A stretch of DNA of 64,000 nt, taken from Brevibacillus sedimenti. GTDB taxonomy: Bacteria > Bacillota > Bacilli > Brevibacillales > Brevibacillaceae. The notes under the pieces were generated by a model. That model saw only the letters and a list, made by a program, of their open reading frames with translations. It searched no databases and was not told where the DNA came from. The stretch covers positions 3,867,260 through 3,931,259 of the forward strand of contig NZ_CP064048.1 of NCBI RefSeq assembly GCF_020923495.1, written 5' to 3'. The translations under genes and the position numbers were made by a program. Positions 1-8,195 of the stretch are shown here, piece by piece (positions within the stretch are counted from its first letter, which is position 1; each line of letters starts with the position of its first letter).

Positions 1-38
1 TTTCGCCAGACGATGCGAAACGAATCCAGAAGTTTCAC
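1..38 (-). CDS. MacB-type ABC permease, first 12 codons only
   Basis: A GTG start sits 8 bases after a GAGGTG ribosome binding site just downstream of the ATPase gene. The first codons read MKLLDSFRIVWR, a typical start for MacB/FtsX-like permeases encoded next to LolD/MacB-type ATPases. Everything after residue 12 lies outside the window. The identification rests on this short start and on the neighbouring ATPase, so it is an inference. Confidence 0.5.
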   Translation of the reverse strand, partial: MKLLDSFRIVWR

Positions 39-62
39 AGTAGGTTCACCTCATGCCCTCTC

Positions 63-764
63 TCATGCCGGTTTGGTCCGTTTTTGCACGACCCGTCCGT
101 CCTGCAGATAGATGACGCGGTCGGACTGTTCCGCCACTTCCTGTTCGTGCGTGACGATGATAAACGTCGTGCCGTTTTCGCGGTTCATCCGCTTCATCAA
201 CGCCAAGATTTCCTGCTCGGTTTTGCTGTCCAGATTCCCGGTCGGTTCGTCGGCAAGCACAATGCTGGGCTGGTTGACCAGGGCGCGGGCGATGCTGACC
301 CGCTGCTGCTGCCCGCCGCTCAGTTCGTTTGGCTTGTGGTCCATCCGCCCTTCCAACCCGACGCGTTCCAGCATCTCCTTTGCTTTGGCCCGTCTGCTTT
401 TGCGGCTTTCGCCGGCAAAAATCAGCGGCAGTTCCACGTTTTCCAGCGCGGTCAGGTTGGGAAGCAGGTTGTACGATTGAAAAATAAAGCCCATGCACCG
501 GCGGCGAAACAGACACAGTTCATTCTCGTTCAAGCGGGAGATTTCTTCCCCATTGACGAAAATCCTCCCCTCGTCCGGTTTGGTCAAACCGGCCAGCAGG
601 TTCAACAGCGTCGACTTGCCCGATCCGGACGATCCGCACAGGGCGACAAACTCCCCTTTGTCGACGTGCAGATTGATGTCGAACAGCACGGGCACCTTGA
701 TCTTGCCCGTCCCGTAGCTGTGATTGACGCCGTTCACCGTCAATTCGCCTGTTCCGTTGGCCAT
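63..764 (-). CDS. ABC transporter ATP-binding protein, MacB/LolD type
   Basis: This is a 233-residue cytoplasmic ATPase that would power a MacB/FtsX-type permease, in a family used for antimicrobial peptide or lipoprotein export. The Walker A motif GSSGSGKST is at about residues 44-52, the signature LSGGQQQR near 148 and the Walker B LADEPTGNLDS near 170. An in-frame ATG at 806 would add 14 residues, but its purines touch the start codon; the ATG at 764 has GAGGTGG at good spacing, so I chose it. The permease starts 25 bases downstream, which suggests an operon. The substrate cannot be told from sequence. Confidence 0.9.
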   Translation of the reverse strand: MANGTGELTVNGVNHSYGTGKIKVPVLFDINLHVDKGEFVALCGSSGSGKSTLLNLLAGLTKPDEGRIFVNGEEISRLNENELCLFRRRCMGFIFQSYNLLPNLTALENVELPLIFAGESRKSRRAKAKEMLERVGLEGRMDHKPNELSGGQQQRVSIARALVNQPSIVLADEPTGNLDSKTEQEILALMKRMNRENGTTFIIVTHEQEVAEQSDRVIYLQDGRVVQKRTKPA

Positions 765-976
765 CTCGTTTTCCACCTCGTTTGTCGATACGTGTAAAAT
801 TGGCATCCTTTATCTATAGACGCAGTAACTGGAGAAATGTAACGCGACTTGGTAAATATTTTCTTGTTCACGCAAACGCAATACTTTCTTCATGAAAATG
901 TAACACCGCGGTGATCTAATACATGCTGCTCGTTGATACAATAAAGGTGTGAAGAAAAACGAGAGAGGGCGGATAG

Positions 977-1150
977 ATGATGAGAATCTATCGGTTTTTG
1001 TTTGAAACGGCGTCACGTCAATGGATTGAAATCATCAAGGCACCCAGCATGTTTGAGGCAGCCAAAGAGGCCAAGCGCCTCGCCTCGAAGCGCGCCAAGG
1101 CCATGTCCACTCCGATCACCTTCTCGTTCCATCACATTGCATCTGTCTGA
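977..1150 (+). CDS. Small protein of unknown function, 57 aa
   Basis: A short ORF starts at ATG 977 (a second ATG follows at once) with a purine-rich site GAGAGAGGGCGG before it, and it is closed by a strong terminator about 40 bases after the stop. The protein is basic and helical, with runs such as EAAKEAKRLASKRAKA, and has no membrane segment or cysteines. It has its own leader and terminator and lies between divergent neighbours, so it is probably a monocistronic small gene. I do not recognise a family. Confidence 0.5.
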   Translation: MMRIYRFLFETASRQWIEIIKAPSMFEAAKEAKRLASKRAKAMSTPITFSFHHIASV

Positions 1151-1187
1151 AAAAGTAACCCTACATAGAAAATCGCCCACGATATCG

Positions 1188-1220
1188 AAACGCTTCTCCC
1201 CGCCGGAGAGGCGTTTTTTC
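1188..1220 (+). terminator. Rho-independent terminator of the small gene
   Basis: The arms AACGC-TTCTCC and GGAGAG-GCGTT pair around a short CCGCC-type loop and are followed by TTTTTTC. It ends transcription of the 57-aa ORF before pdxK. Confidence 0.75.
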
Positions 1221-1323
1221 ATGGGACGAACGTATTGACACCGCCCTGGTTTTCCACTTCAATTTAGGTAGAACGTAAACGAACCGCACCATCAGTTGCG
1301 GCTGGAAAAGGGAGACATCTGCC

Positions 1324-2139
1324 ATGACGATTCGCAAAGCGTTAACCATCGCAGGATCTGACACCAGCGGCGGCGCCGGCATCCAGGCTGACCTGAAGAC
1401 GTTTCAGGAGCTGGGCGTCTACGGAATGACCGCCCTGACCGTAATCGTAGCGCAAGATCCGCACAATTCCTGGTTTCACGAGGTGTTTCCGATCGACCTC
1501 GGCACTCTGGAGAAGCAGTTGGAAACGGTTCTCTCCGGCATCGGCGTCGATGCCGTGAAAACCGGCATGCTGGGTACGACGGAGCTGATCGAGCTGGCGG
1601 CCCGGAAAATCGACCAATACCAATTGAAGAACGTCGTCGTCGACCCGGTGCTCGTCTGCAAGGGAGCGGACGAAGTGCTTCACCCGGAAGTGGCCGACAG
1701 CCTGCGCGACGTCCTCGTTCCCCGGGCTACTGTCGTGACGCCCAACCTGTTTGAAGCCGGTCAGTTGAGCCAAATGGGGGCGCTCAAAACCGTCGACGAC
1801 ATGAAAGAAGCGGCCAAGCGCATTCACGACAAAGGGGCGGCCTACGTGCTGGTCAAAGGCGGCGGCAAGCTCGCGCACGAAAAAGCGATTGACGTCCTGT
1901 ACGACGGCCACACATTTGACATTCTGGAAGGCGAGCGGATCAACACCACCTACACGCACGGCGCCGGCTGCACCTACTCCGCCGCCATCTGTGCGGAGCT
2001 TGCCAAAGGCAAATCGGTGCGCGAGGCGGTAGCGGTAGCCAAGGCGTTCATCACCGAAGCGATCCGCCATTCTTTCCCGCTCAATCAATACGTCGGACCG
2101 ACACATCACGGCGCGTACCGCAGCCTGCAACACAACTGA
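1324..2139 (+). CDS. pdxK: Pyridoxine/pyridoxal kinase of the ThiD-like (PdxK) type
   Basis: This cytoplasmic ribokinase-fold kinase (271 aa) phosphorylates pyridoxine, pyridoxal or pyridoxamine in vitamin B6 salvage. Some relatives also act on hydroxymethylpyrimidine. It shows the N-terminal ITAGSDTSGGAGIQAD substrate loop, the VVDPVLVCKG segment and the C-terminal HGAGCTYSAA motif, whose cysteine replaces the usual ThiD aspartate-type loop and marks the Bacillus PdxK subgroup. The length equals that of B. subtilis PdxK as I recall it. A GGGAGA site precedes the ATG. The gene stands alone and ends in a shared bidirectional terminator. Confidence 0.93.
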   Translation: MTIRKALTIAGSDTSGGAGIQADLKTFQELGVYGMTALTVIVAQDPHNSWFHEVFPIDLGTLEKQLETVLSGIGVDAVKTGMLGTTELIELAARKIDQYQLKNVVVDPVLVCKGADEVLHPEVADSLRDVLVPRATVVTPNLFEAGQLSQMGALKTVDDMKEAAKRIHDKGAAYVLVKGGGKLAHEKAIDVLYDGHTFDILEGERINTTYTHGAGCTYSAAICAELAKGKSVREAVAVAKAFITEAIRHSFPLNQYVGPTHHGAYRSLQHN

Positions 2140-2143
2140 CAGC

Positions 2144-2190
2144 AAAAAACTCCAATCCGTCCGCTGCTTCGGACAGATTGGAGTTTTTTT
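2144..2190. terminator. Bidirectional terminator between pdxK and rarD
   Basis: A long stem (ACTCCAATC with GATTGGAGT, plus an inner TCCG/CGGA pair) is flanked by A-runs on one side and T-runs on the other. It can therefore stop both the plus-strand pdxK and the minus-strand rarD transcripts. Confidence 0.85.
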
Positions 2191-2193
2191 GTG

Positions 2194-3102
2194 TTACGCT
2201 TCCTTTTTGATCGCCAGCTCCACCTGCTGCTGTGCAGAACCCGGTTTTGTTCGCATCGAGCTGACCGTGTACACGAACAGCGCGCTCCAGATCAAGCCGA
2301 AGCTGACCAGGTGAACGCCGCCAAATGTTTCGCCAAACAGGAACACCGCCATGAACAGCGAGATCGACGGGGCCAGGTACTGGATAAACCCCACCGTGGA
2401 CAGCGGCAGCAGCTTGGCCGCTTGAGCGAACCAGAAGAGCGGCAAGGCCGTCGCCACGCCAGACAGCGTCAACAGTGCAATCTGCCAGCCTGTCACGTGG
2501 GAAAGCGTGTCCGTCCCGCTGACGTGCAGCGTCACCAGGTACCCCAGCGCCACCGGAGCCACCACCAGCGTTTCCCAGGCCAGACTGATGATCGCGTCCG
2601 TTTTTATCAACTTTTTGACCAGCCCGTAGCAGGCAAACGTCAGTGCGAGGGAAATCGCGACCCACGGTACCCTGCCGTAGTGCGCGGTCATCACGGAAAC
2701 GCCGGCTGCGGCCAGCGCAATCGCCATCCACTGCCCCTTTCCCAGCCGCTCTTTGAGGAACAAGACGCCAAAAAGCACGTTCAGCAGCGGGTTGATGTAG
2801 TACCCGAGGCTGGTTTCCAACACGTTGCCGTTGTTGACCGCCCAGATGAAAATCAGCCAGTTGGCGCTGATAAACAGCGAACACAGGAGGAGCGCCCCTC
2901 TCTCCTTCGCCGTCGAAATCGCCTTTCGCATCTGCAGCCAGCGCTTCGTCACAAACAGCAGTACGGCAACAAAAACGAGGGACCAGACAATTCGGTGGGC
3001 GAGAATCTCCCACGCGGCCATTTCCTGAAACACCTTCCAATAGAGCGGCAGCAGTCCCCAGGCCAAATAGGCCCCCACCGCGTAGAAGACACCCTTTCTC
3101 AT
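2194..3102 (-). CDS. rarD: EamA-family transporter, RarD type
   Basis: This is a ten-helix inner-membrane protein of the drug/metabolite transporter superfamily (about 302 aa). The N-terminus MRKGVFYAVGAYLAWGLLP and the following WKVF and HRIVWS elements are characteristic of RarD; the substrate of this group is not firmly known. An upstream in-frame ATG at 3117 is possible, but GGAGG lies 8 bases before the ATG at 3102, which gives the better start. The gene ends inside the shared terminator and appears monocistronic. Confidence 0.88.
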   Translation of the reverse strand: MRKGVFYAVGAYLAWGLLPLYWKVFQEMAAWEILAHRIVWSLVFVAVLLFVTKRWLQMRKAISTAKERGALLLCSLFISANWLIFIWAVNNGNVLETSLGYYINPLLNVLFGVLFLKERLGKGQWMAIALAAAGVSVMTAHYGRVPWVAISLALTFACYGLVKKLIKTDAIISLAWETLVVAPVALGYLVTLHVSGTDTLSHVTGWQIALLTLSGVATALPLFWFAQAAKLLPLSTVGFIQYLAPSISLFMAVFLFGETFGGVHLVSFGLIWSALFVYTVSSMRTKPGSAQQQVELAIKKEA

Positions 3103-3360
3103 CTCTCCAGCCTCCATGAATTATTTGCTCTGTCATCTCTAGTGTAGCTGAAGCAGGCCGGAACAGCTATCTATTAACATGCAGCATATTGGCCGGGAGA
3201 AGGCACATGCTTGCACGCCACGGCAGTTGTTTAGCATGGTAACGAATCATCACAGCAGTATGATAAAGATATGTGTAAAATTTTATTGTATCATTTCTGA
3301 ATCTCATGTACAATAATTTTCGCATACTTATGTTTTGTCACAAGAAAGGAACGTTTGCTT

Positions 3361-4269
3361 ATGAGTTACTGGCGATCCGTGCTGCTCGTCCTGGCCGGCG
3401 CGTGCAGCTACGGCGTGCTTTCTGTCATCATGAAATCCGCCTTTTCCGCCGGTTTTACCCCGGTCGAATTAAGCGGCGGGCAGCTTGTGTTCGGGACGCT
3501 GATCATGTCCGGCGTCGCGCTGTTCCTGTCCAGGCAGCGGTTTCGGCTGCGCCACCTGCTGATCCTGCTGCCGTCCGGCCTGATGATGGCCGGCACCAGC
3601 CTGTTTTACCACCGGGCGGTCAGCGAAATCCCGGCCTCGCTCGCCATTGTGCTGCTGTTCCAGTTTACCTGGATTGGCGTGCTGATCGAGTGTATTGCCG
3701 ACCGCAAGTGGCCCGGACCGGAAAAATGGGCCTCGCTGGTCCTCCTCGGCATCGGCACCGTGCTGGCCAGCGGCCTGATGGAATCCGGCCTGCATGACGT
3801 CAGCGCCACCGGTCTCATCTATGGTCTATTGTCCGGGTTTACGTTTGCGATGGTGATCTTTCTCAGCGGACGGCTGGCGCCGGACGTGAACCCGTATCTG
3901 CGCAGCGCCGTCTCCATTGGCATGGCCGCGCTCTGCCTGTCGCTGGTCTATCCGCCGACCTTCCTCATCAACGGCAGACTGTGGGACGGATTGCTGCCGT
4001 ACGCCCTGCTGGTGGCCTGCTTCGGCTCAGCCATCCCGATTCTCTGTCTGTCGATTGGCGTGCCGCGTATCGGCAACGGATTGGCGACCATTCTCAGCGC
4101 AGCCGAACTGCCGGCAGTCGTGCTGCTCTCCAGTCTGGTGCTGCACGAACAGGTCAGCCTCTACAAGTGGAGCGGTGTGCTGTTGATCCTGGCCGCCATT
4201 GCCGTGCCGCAGATCAAGTGGAATCGGCTGGTCCATCCTGCCCGAAAGCCTCACCGGCATAAGATGTAA
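3361..4269 (+). CDS. EamA/DMT-family transporter
   Basis: This 302-residue polytopic membrane protein has two EamA halves of about five helices each, for example the repeats near residues 1-130 and 150-285. It belongs to the drug/metabolite exporter superfamily, and the cargo is unknown. The ATG at 3361 lies about 10 bases after AAAGGA; a TTG two codons earlier is possible but too close to that site. It is divergent from rarD. A hairpin with a short T-run follows the stop codon, so it is probably a single-gene unit. Confidence 0.85.
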   Translation: MSYWRSVLLVLAGACSYGVLSVIMKSAFSAGFTPVELSGGQLVFGTLIMSGVALFLSRQRFRLRHLLILLPSGLMMAGTSLFYHRAVSEIPASLAIVLLFQFTWIGVLIECIADRKWPGPEKWASLVLLGIGTVLASGLMESGLHDVSATGLIYGLLSGFTFAMVIFLSGRLAPDVNPYLRSAVSIGMAALCLSLVYPPTFLINGRLWDGLLPYALLVACFGSAIPILCLSIGVPRIGNGLATILSAAELPAVVLLSSLVLHEQVSLYKWSGVLLILAAIAVPQIKWNRLVHPARKPHRHKM

Positions 4270-4282
4270 AAAAGGATACGGC

Positions 4283-4309
4283 AAGGCGCTGAACGGTTCA
4301 GCGCTTTTG
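4283..4309 (+). terminator. Terminator after the EamA transporter gene
   Basis: The hairpin GCGCTGAA-CGG-TTCAGCGC is followed by TTTTGC just after the EamA stop. The next 200 bases up to about 4510 hold no gene that I can support. Confidence 0.7.
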
Positions 4310-4510
4310 CCTCATGCACCATGCGGGCGTGTCGACCGGATAACAGGTTGGCGCGCCTGTTTTTGTGCGCCTTCGCCCTCCCATACCCCAAAACGTGGCA
4401 GCCTTGAAAAGGAAGCGGCGAACTTAAGCGCATTTACTCGTCACCATATTGCGAAAGTGAAAGAGAAAGGCGTCCGCCCGTGGAAAAGCGGCCTGGTACA
4501 GAAACGATTC

Positions 4511-4560
4511 AAAATCAAAAAGCCCGGCGCTTGCAGCGGTTTGCTGCACTCACCGGGCTG
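4511..4560 (-). terminator. Terminator of the eleven-gene tRNA operon
   Basis: Read on the minus strand, AGCCCGG pairs with CCGGGCT and TGCAGC with GCTGCA, followed by TTTTTGATTTT. It lies directly downstream of the last tRNA gene. Confidence 0.85.
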
Positions 4561-4572
4561 TGTGAACATAGA

Positions 4573-4657
4573 TGGTGCGTTCGGCGAGACTCGAACTCGC
4601 ACGGGTCGCCCCGCCACCCCCTCAAGATGGTGTGTCTGCCAATTCCACCACGTCCGC
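4573..4657 (-). tRNA. tRNA-Leu (GAG)
   Basis: This is a class II tRNA with a long variable arm, an encoded CCA and the loop TTGAGGG, giving anticodon GAG. The D arm, anticodon stem and T arm pair well. The acceptor arm is odd: 5' GCGGACG against 3' CGAACGC leaves G4-A69 and A5-A68 unpaired. It is the last gene of the cluster. It may be a drifting or impaired tRNA, or there may be a sequence error. Confidence 0.8.
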
Positions 4658-4697
4658 ATGTGTCTGGGTTGGGGACGTCCTTTGGTGAATAAAAAAA

Positions 4698-4774
4698 TGG
4701 GGCGATCGATGGGAATCGAACCCACGAATGCCGGAGCCACAATCCGGTGCGTTAACCACTTCGCCACGATCGCC
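4698..4774 (-). tRNA. tRNA-His (GTG)
   Basis: The loop contains anticodon GTG. The acceptor stem carries the extra G at -1 opposite C73 that marks tRNA-His. CCA is encoded. Confidence 0.95.
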
Positions 4775-4783
4775 ATGTACATA

Positions 4784-4860
4784 TGGTAGCGGTGGAGGGG
4801 CTTGAACCCCCGACCTTTCGGGTATGAACCGAACGCTCTAGCCAGCTGAGCTACACCGCC
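4784..4860 (-). tRNA. tRNA-Met (CAT), elongator
   Basis: The anticodon loop is TTCATAC. The sequence closely resembles the Bacillus elongator tRNA-Met, with GGCGGTG at the 5' end, and CCA is encoded. Confidence 0.9.
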
Positions 4861-4869
4861 AGAAACATT

Positions 4870-4943
4870 TGGAGCGGGTGATGGGAATCGAACCCACGCG
4901 ACCAGCTTGGAAGGCTGGGGTTCTACCACTGAACTACACCCGC
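4870..4943 (-). tRNA. tRNA-Gly (TCC)
   Basis: A cloverleaf with the CTTCCAA loop gives anticodon TCC. The GCGGGTG/CACCCGC acceptor stem pairs fully and CCA is encoded. Confidence 0.93.
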
Positions 4944-5011
4944 ACGCGTTATCGGCCAGCGCAGCAGATCGGATGCTGCTCTGCGCCGCCCGTTGCTGAT
5001 GAGAATAAGAA

Positions 5012-5088
5012 TGGTCGGGAAGACAGGATTTGAACCTGCGACCTCTTGGTCCCGAACCAAGCGCTCTACCAAGCTGAGCCACTTCCCG
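5012..5088 (-). tRNA. tRNA-Pro (CGG)
   Basis: The loop TTCGGGA gives anticodon CGG. The CGGGAAG/CTTCCCG acceptor stem and the body match Bacillus tRNA-Pro. About 70 bases of spacer without a visible gene separate it from tRNA-Gly. Confidence 0.92.
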
Positions 5089-5134
5089 ACGTGGAGGTGA
5101 GACACGGGCTGTGCCAACTTCCCACCTCTTGCTA

Positions 5135-5211
5135 TGGCGTGCCCTGAGAGATTCGAACTCCCGACCTTTTGATTCGTAGTCAAACGCTCTATCCAGCTGA
5201 GCTAAGGGCAC
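5135..5211 (-). tRNA. tRNA-Arg (ACG)
   Basis: The loop CTACGAA gives anticodon ACG, whose A34 is expected to be deaminated to inosine by TadA. The acceptor stem GTGCCCT/AGGGCAC is intact and CCA is encoded. Confidence 0.93.
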
Positions 5212-5233
5212 AAAACGATGTAAGAGATTGCAC

Positions 5234-5309
5234 TGGAGCGGACGACGGGGCTCGAACCCGCGGCCTTCGCCTTGGCAAGGCGACGCTCTACCAGCTGAGC
5301 TACGTCCGC
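5234..5309 (-). tRNA. tRNA-Gly (GCC)
   Basis: The loop TTGCCAA gives anticodon GCC. The acceptor GCGGACG/CGTCCGC pairs perfectly. Its 5' strand is identical to that of the mismatched tRNA-Leu (GAG) in the same cluster. Confidence 0.93.
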
Positions 5310-5351
5310 ATGTTAATACCTTCTGAGATGTAACAATCAAGACATTTTGTA

Positions 5352-5438
5352 TGGTGCGGTCGAGAGGACTTGAACCTCCACGGTGTTGCCACCACTAGAA
5401 CCTGAATCTAGCGCGTCTGCCAATTCCGCCACGACCGC
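5352..5438 (-). tRNA. tRNA-Leu (CAG)
   Basis: A class II tRNA with a long variable arm; the loop TTCAGGT gives anticodon CAG. The acceptor GCGGTCG/CGACCGC is fully paired, unlike that of the GAG isoacceptor. Confidence 0.93.
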
Positions 5439-5461
5439 ATATGTCATTGTACCCGTAAAGG

Positions 5462-5537
5462 TGGTGGAGGCTGACGGGATCGAACCGCCGACCCTCTGCT
5501 TGTAAGGCAGATGCTCTCCCAGCTGAGCTAAGCCTCC
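5462..5537 (-). tRNA. tRNA-Val (TAC)
   Basis: The anticodon loop TTACAAG reads TAC. The acceptor GGAGGCT/AGCCTCC is fully paired and CCA is encoded. Confidence 0.93.
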
Positions 5538-5624
5538 GCTCCGTCCGCAAAGTGAACGGAGGCTTCTCAGCGAATCCGTATGCTTTGCGGGGTCCCCCGG
5601 ACAGCGTCCAGGGGGATTTTTCTA

Positions 5625-5701
5625 TGGTGACCCGTAGGGGATTCGAACCCCTGAATGACAGCGTGAAAGGCTGCTGTGTTAAACCACTTCACCAACGGGC
5701 C
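5625..5701 (-). tRNA. tRNA-Glu (TTC)
   Basis: The loop CTTTCAC gives anticodon TTC. The body closely matches Bacillus tRNA-Glu and CCA is encoded. Confidence 0.93.
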
Positions 5702-5711
5702 AGGTGATTGA

Positions 5712-5804
5712 TGGCGGATGGAGTGGGATTTGAACCCACGAGACGAGTCATCCCCGTCTACACGATTTCCAATCGTGCTCCTTCGGCCTCTCGGACATCC
5801 ATCC
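5712..5804 (-). tRNA. tRNA-Ser (GGA)
   Basis: A class II tRNA with a long variable arm; the loop TTGGAAA gives anticodon GGA. It is the first gene of the minus-strand tRNA cluster. The promoter should lie in the AT-rich stretch 5810-5935, which shows no gene. Confidence 0.93.
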
Positions 5805-5960
5805 AGATCGTTTTTGCCGTTCTCTCATCGGCAAGAATTAATCTATCACATCTCAAAAGCTTTTTCAAGTGGTATTTTAAAATTTTTTTCTGGTTAAAAG
5901 AGAAGATGTTGGCCTCGTGCTTATTTCATTGTATCGATTCCGCTTATGAAAGGCAACGCA

Positions 5961-5997
5961 AAGGCCCCCTCGCTCACAAGCACAAAGGGGCCTTTTT
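5961..5997. terminator. Terminator downstream of thiM
   Basis: AAGGCCCC pairs with GGGGCCTT across a loop of about 20 bases, with T-runs on both strands. It lies about 60 bases past the thiM stop. The rest of 5805-6058 holds only spacer and the tRNA promoter region. Confidence 0.7.
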
Positions 5998-6058
5998 CGC
6001 CCAACAGCGGGAAAGCAGTCTGGCCGTCACCCGGCCGATACGCGCTCTTCTCCCCGGC

Positions 6059-6868
6059 TTACACGCGGTCGATCGCTCCGTATCTGCGGACATCGTCTGC
6101 GGTGATCCGCGCCAATTGATTCAAAAACTCGATCTGAAATTGTCCCGGGCCTTCCGCTCCTTTGCCGGCAGCTGCCACTTCCGCCGCCACGCCATAGCTG
6201 ACGAGTGCAGCCGCCCCCGCAAGCAGCAGGTCTTTCTCCACCGCAGCAAACGCCCCCAGGACGGATGTGAGCAGGCAGCCCGTGCCCGTTACCTTGGTCA
6301 GGATGGGATGGCCGTTGCGGATGAGGTAGGTGGTGCAGCCGTCCGTGATGACATCCGTTTTCCCCGTAATCGCGACGATCGTGCCCAACTGCTTCGCCGC
6401 CGACTGCGCGAGCGAGACTACATCGCCGCTCCCTTCCCCCGCATCGACGCCTTTGATCGTCCAGCTCTCGCCGATCACATGAGCGATTTCCGCAGCGTTG
6501 CCGCGAATGACGGACACCCGGACCTCCCGCATGATCGTTTGCGCGGTTTTCGTCCGATAGGCGGTCGCCCCCGCTCCCACCGGGTCGAAGATGACCGGCA
6601 CGCCGTGCTGATTGGCCGAACGGCCCGCGATCAGCATGGCCTCCACCTCTGCCTCATTCAGCGTGCCGATATTGAGCACCAGCGCGCCGGCGATTTTGGC
6701 CATGTCCGCCACTTCTTCCTTGGCGTACGCCATGACAGGCGAAGCGCCCAGGGCCAGCAGGCCGTTGGCGGTAAAGTTGGTGACGACGACGTTGGTGATG
6801 TTGTGGACGAGGGGGTTGGCCTCACGCACCTTCACCAGCGTATTCCCGATGTCTTGCAGCAATGTCAT
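6059..6868 (-). CDS. thiM: Hydroxyethylthiazole kinase
   Basis: This 269-residue cytoplasmic ribokinase-fold enzyme phosphorylates 4-methyl-5-hydroxyethylthiazole in thiamine salvage. It shows [19 protein letters not shown] near residue 18, the FDPVGAGAT segment near 115, and [10 protein letters not shown] near 208 with the catalytic cysteine region. The length is usual for ThiM. The start has CAGGAGG at good spacing. ThiE and ThiD partners are not adjacent, and I see no TPP riboswitch motif in the 200 bases upstream. It appears to be a single-gene unit. Confidence 0.93.
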   Translation of the reverse strand: MTLLQDIGNTLVKVREANPLVHNITNVVVTNFTANGLLALGASPVMAYAKEEVADMAKIAGALVLNIGTLNEAEVEAMLIAGRSANQHGVPVIFDPVGAGATAYRTKTAQTIMREVRVSVIRGNAAEIAHVIGESWTIKGVDAGEGSGDVVSLAQSAAKQLGTIVAITGKTDVITDGCTTYLIRNGHPILTKVTGTGCLLTSVLGAFAAVEKDLLLAGAAALVSYGVAAEVAAAGKGAEGPGQFQIEFLNQLARITADDVRRYGAIDRV

Positions 6869-6969
6869 GAAAAGCGCCTCCTGATCCTTTGTTCGGTTGT
6901 CTTCTCATTATCTCACAAGACCGAGGCGTGAGACAGACAAGCACGCACGCAAGCTGCCCTTTTGCCGTG

Positions 6970-7022
6970 AAAAAACCCCTCGCGGCAAACAGCGATACGC
7001 GCTGTATTACCAGGAGGGGTTC
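6970..7022 (-). terminator. Terminator of the yitT gene
   Basis: Read on the minus strand, AACCCCTCC pairs with GAGGGGTT across a long inner stem-loop and is followed by TTTTTTC. It lies between yitT and thiM. Confidence 0.7.
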
Positions 7023-7076
7023 GCGTTGGATGGACCTGCCGGCATTTACCTCATCCGGTCTGAAACTGGTTTGGCA

Positions 7077-7739
7077 TCAATGATCCGGCAGGGTAAGCGA
7101 ACGCGATATGCTTTTTGTTTCCGATTCGTCGCCATCATCTGCCCGGCCGCTTGCAGCGGCGGTCCAGTTGATCACCTGGCTGGCAATCGTCACCGCCAGG
7201 ATCGTGTAAAGCGTTTCGCGAATCGGCAGGTACCACAGCGACAGACTGAGCACCAGCGCGTCCAGCAGCAGAAAGACCGTTCCAATCGACAGTCCGATCT
7301 GACGGCTGAGCAGCACGGCCAGGATGTCGTCCCCGCCAGTGGCGCCGCCATACCGCAAGACGATCCCCGCCCCCCAACCGGTCAGCAGGCCGGACAGCAG
7401 GGCGGCCAGCGGCATGAGGCCGCTCAGATCAACGTGCAGCGGCGAGAACCGCTCAAACAAATCGTAAAAGACGGAAAAGGCGATGGATGCAATGATGGTG
7501 TTGGCCAGAAACTGACGTCCCTTCACGTGAAAAGCGACGAGAAACAGCGGAATGTCGAGCGCCAGCGTCGTGATCGCCGGCGACAGGTCAAACGCGTACT
7601 TGGCCAGCAGGGCCAACCCGACAAACCCGCCCTCCGACAAATGGTTCTGAGCATTGATGTGATAATACGCAAATGCCAATACAAACGCGCCGAACACAAT
7701 CCAACACAATTGGCGAACGTACGCAACTGCTCTCCTCAT
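7077..7739 (-). CDS. YitT-family membrane protein
   Basis: This 220-residue protein has about five to six predicted helices in its first 170 residues, with the family signature GGFVGLALLAKY near residue 37 and GGATGGDDILA near 128. YitT proteins are common in Bacillales and their function is unknown. The C-terminal cytosolic domain found in longer YitT homologues (DUF2179) is absent, so this is the short form. A second short YitT gene lies at 60375-61010. GAGGAATCTTAG precedes the ATG. Confidence 0.87.
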   Translation of the reverse strand: MRRAVAYVRQLCWIVFGAFVLAFAYYHINAQNHLSEGGFVGLALLAKYAFDLSPAITTLALDIPLFLVAFHVKGRQFLANTIIASIAFSVFYDLFERFSPLHVDLSGLMPLAALLSGLLTGWGAGIVLRYGGATGGDDILAVLLSRQIGLSIGTVFLLLDALVLSLSLWYLPIRETLYTILAVTIASQVINWTAAASGRADDGDESETKSISRSLTLPDH

Positions 7740-8012
7740 CTAAGATTCCTCGCATCGTAAACCGTTTTGGCGCGGGCGCCCTTCCGGCTACGGAGGAACT
7801 CCTGACGATTCGATCTCGTTTCATATCCATTATCTCGCTTTCGTAGCAGGTTGGGTCGCCCAAGAGACGATCAACAGCTACGTCGCTAGATGTAGGAGAG
7901 GTCATAACGTTTCCAGATGGTCTTATACGGACCCATCGGTATCAAGATCCTTTCCTGTTTGATGCCTCCATTTTACCATAATCAGGGGGGAGGCGTCGAA
8001 CGGCCGGAAGGC
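7740..8012. other. Spacer upstream of yitT, no gene seen
   Basis: This GC-mixed spacer holds the yitT ribosome binding site and, read on the minus strand, a possible -10 element (TTATGGTAAAATGG). I found no supported coding frame or recognised riboswitch in it. Confidence 0.4.
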
Positions 8013-8036
8013 GCAAAAAGCCGCGACTTCGCGGAA
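8013..8036 (-). terminator. Terminator of the inositol operon
   Basis: On the minus strand CCGCG-AAGT-CGCGG is followed by CTTTTTGC, about 160 bases after the iolC stop. Confidence 0.65.
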
Positions 8037-8114
8037 AAAACCGCCCTTTTCCGTGTTTGGACTGCAAACGTCATTGATCCCCGCAGATTTTCGCTGTTTC
8101 CGTTGTTTTTGGCC

Positions 8115-8195
8115 AGATGTTTGCCCCTTGTCCGCGCCTCGTTTTGGAGCGGACATGATCCAGGCCCCCATCACCCATGCGCCACGTACTTTGAG
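8115..8195. repeat. Dispersed repeat, copy A
   Basis: This stretch shares two near-identical blocks with 62852-62960: one around GTTTTGGAGCGGAC preceded by AGATGTTTGCCCC, and one around CATGCGCCACG followed by ACTTTG. The middle differs in length between the copies. It lies just after iolC. It could be a short repeated intergenic element; I do not recognise a named family. Confidence 0.6.

Noticed and set aside
5592..5620. Hairpin CCCCCGGAC...GTCCAGGGGG with T-run between tRNA genes
   Set aside because: It would terminate plus-strand transcription, but all genes around it are on the minus strand; I could not assign it a role, so it is not listed as a terminator.
5708..6931. 407-codon plus-strand frame over tRNA-Ser and thiM
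   Set aside because: It runs through a tRNA gene and antisense to thiM, with no ribosome binding site or family features.
6869..7076. TPP riboswitch upstream of thiM
   Set aside because: The conserved CTGAGA and ACCC...GAACCTGA motifs are absent on the minus strand; only a spacer and the yitT terminator are seen.
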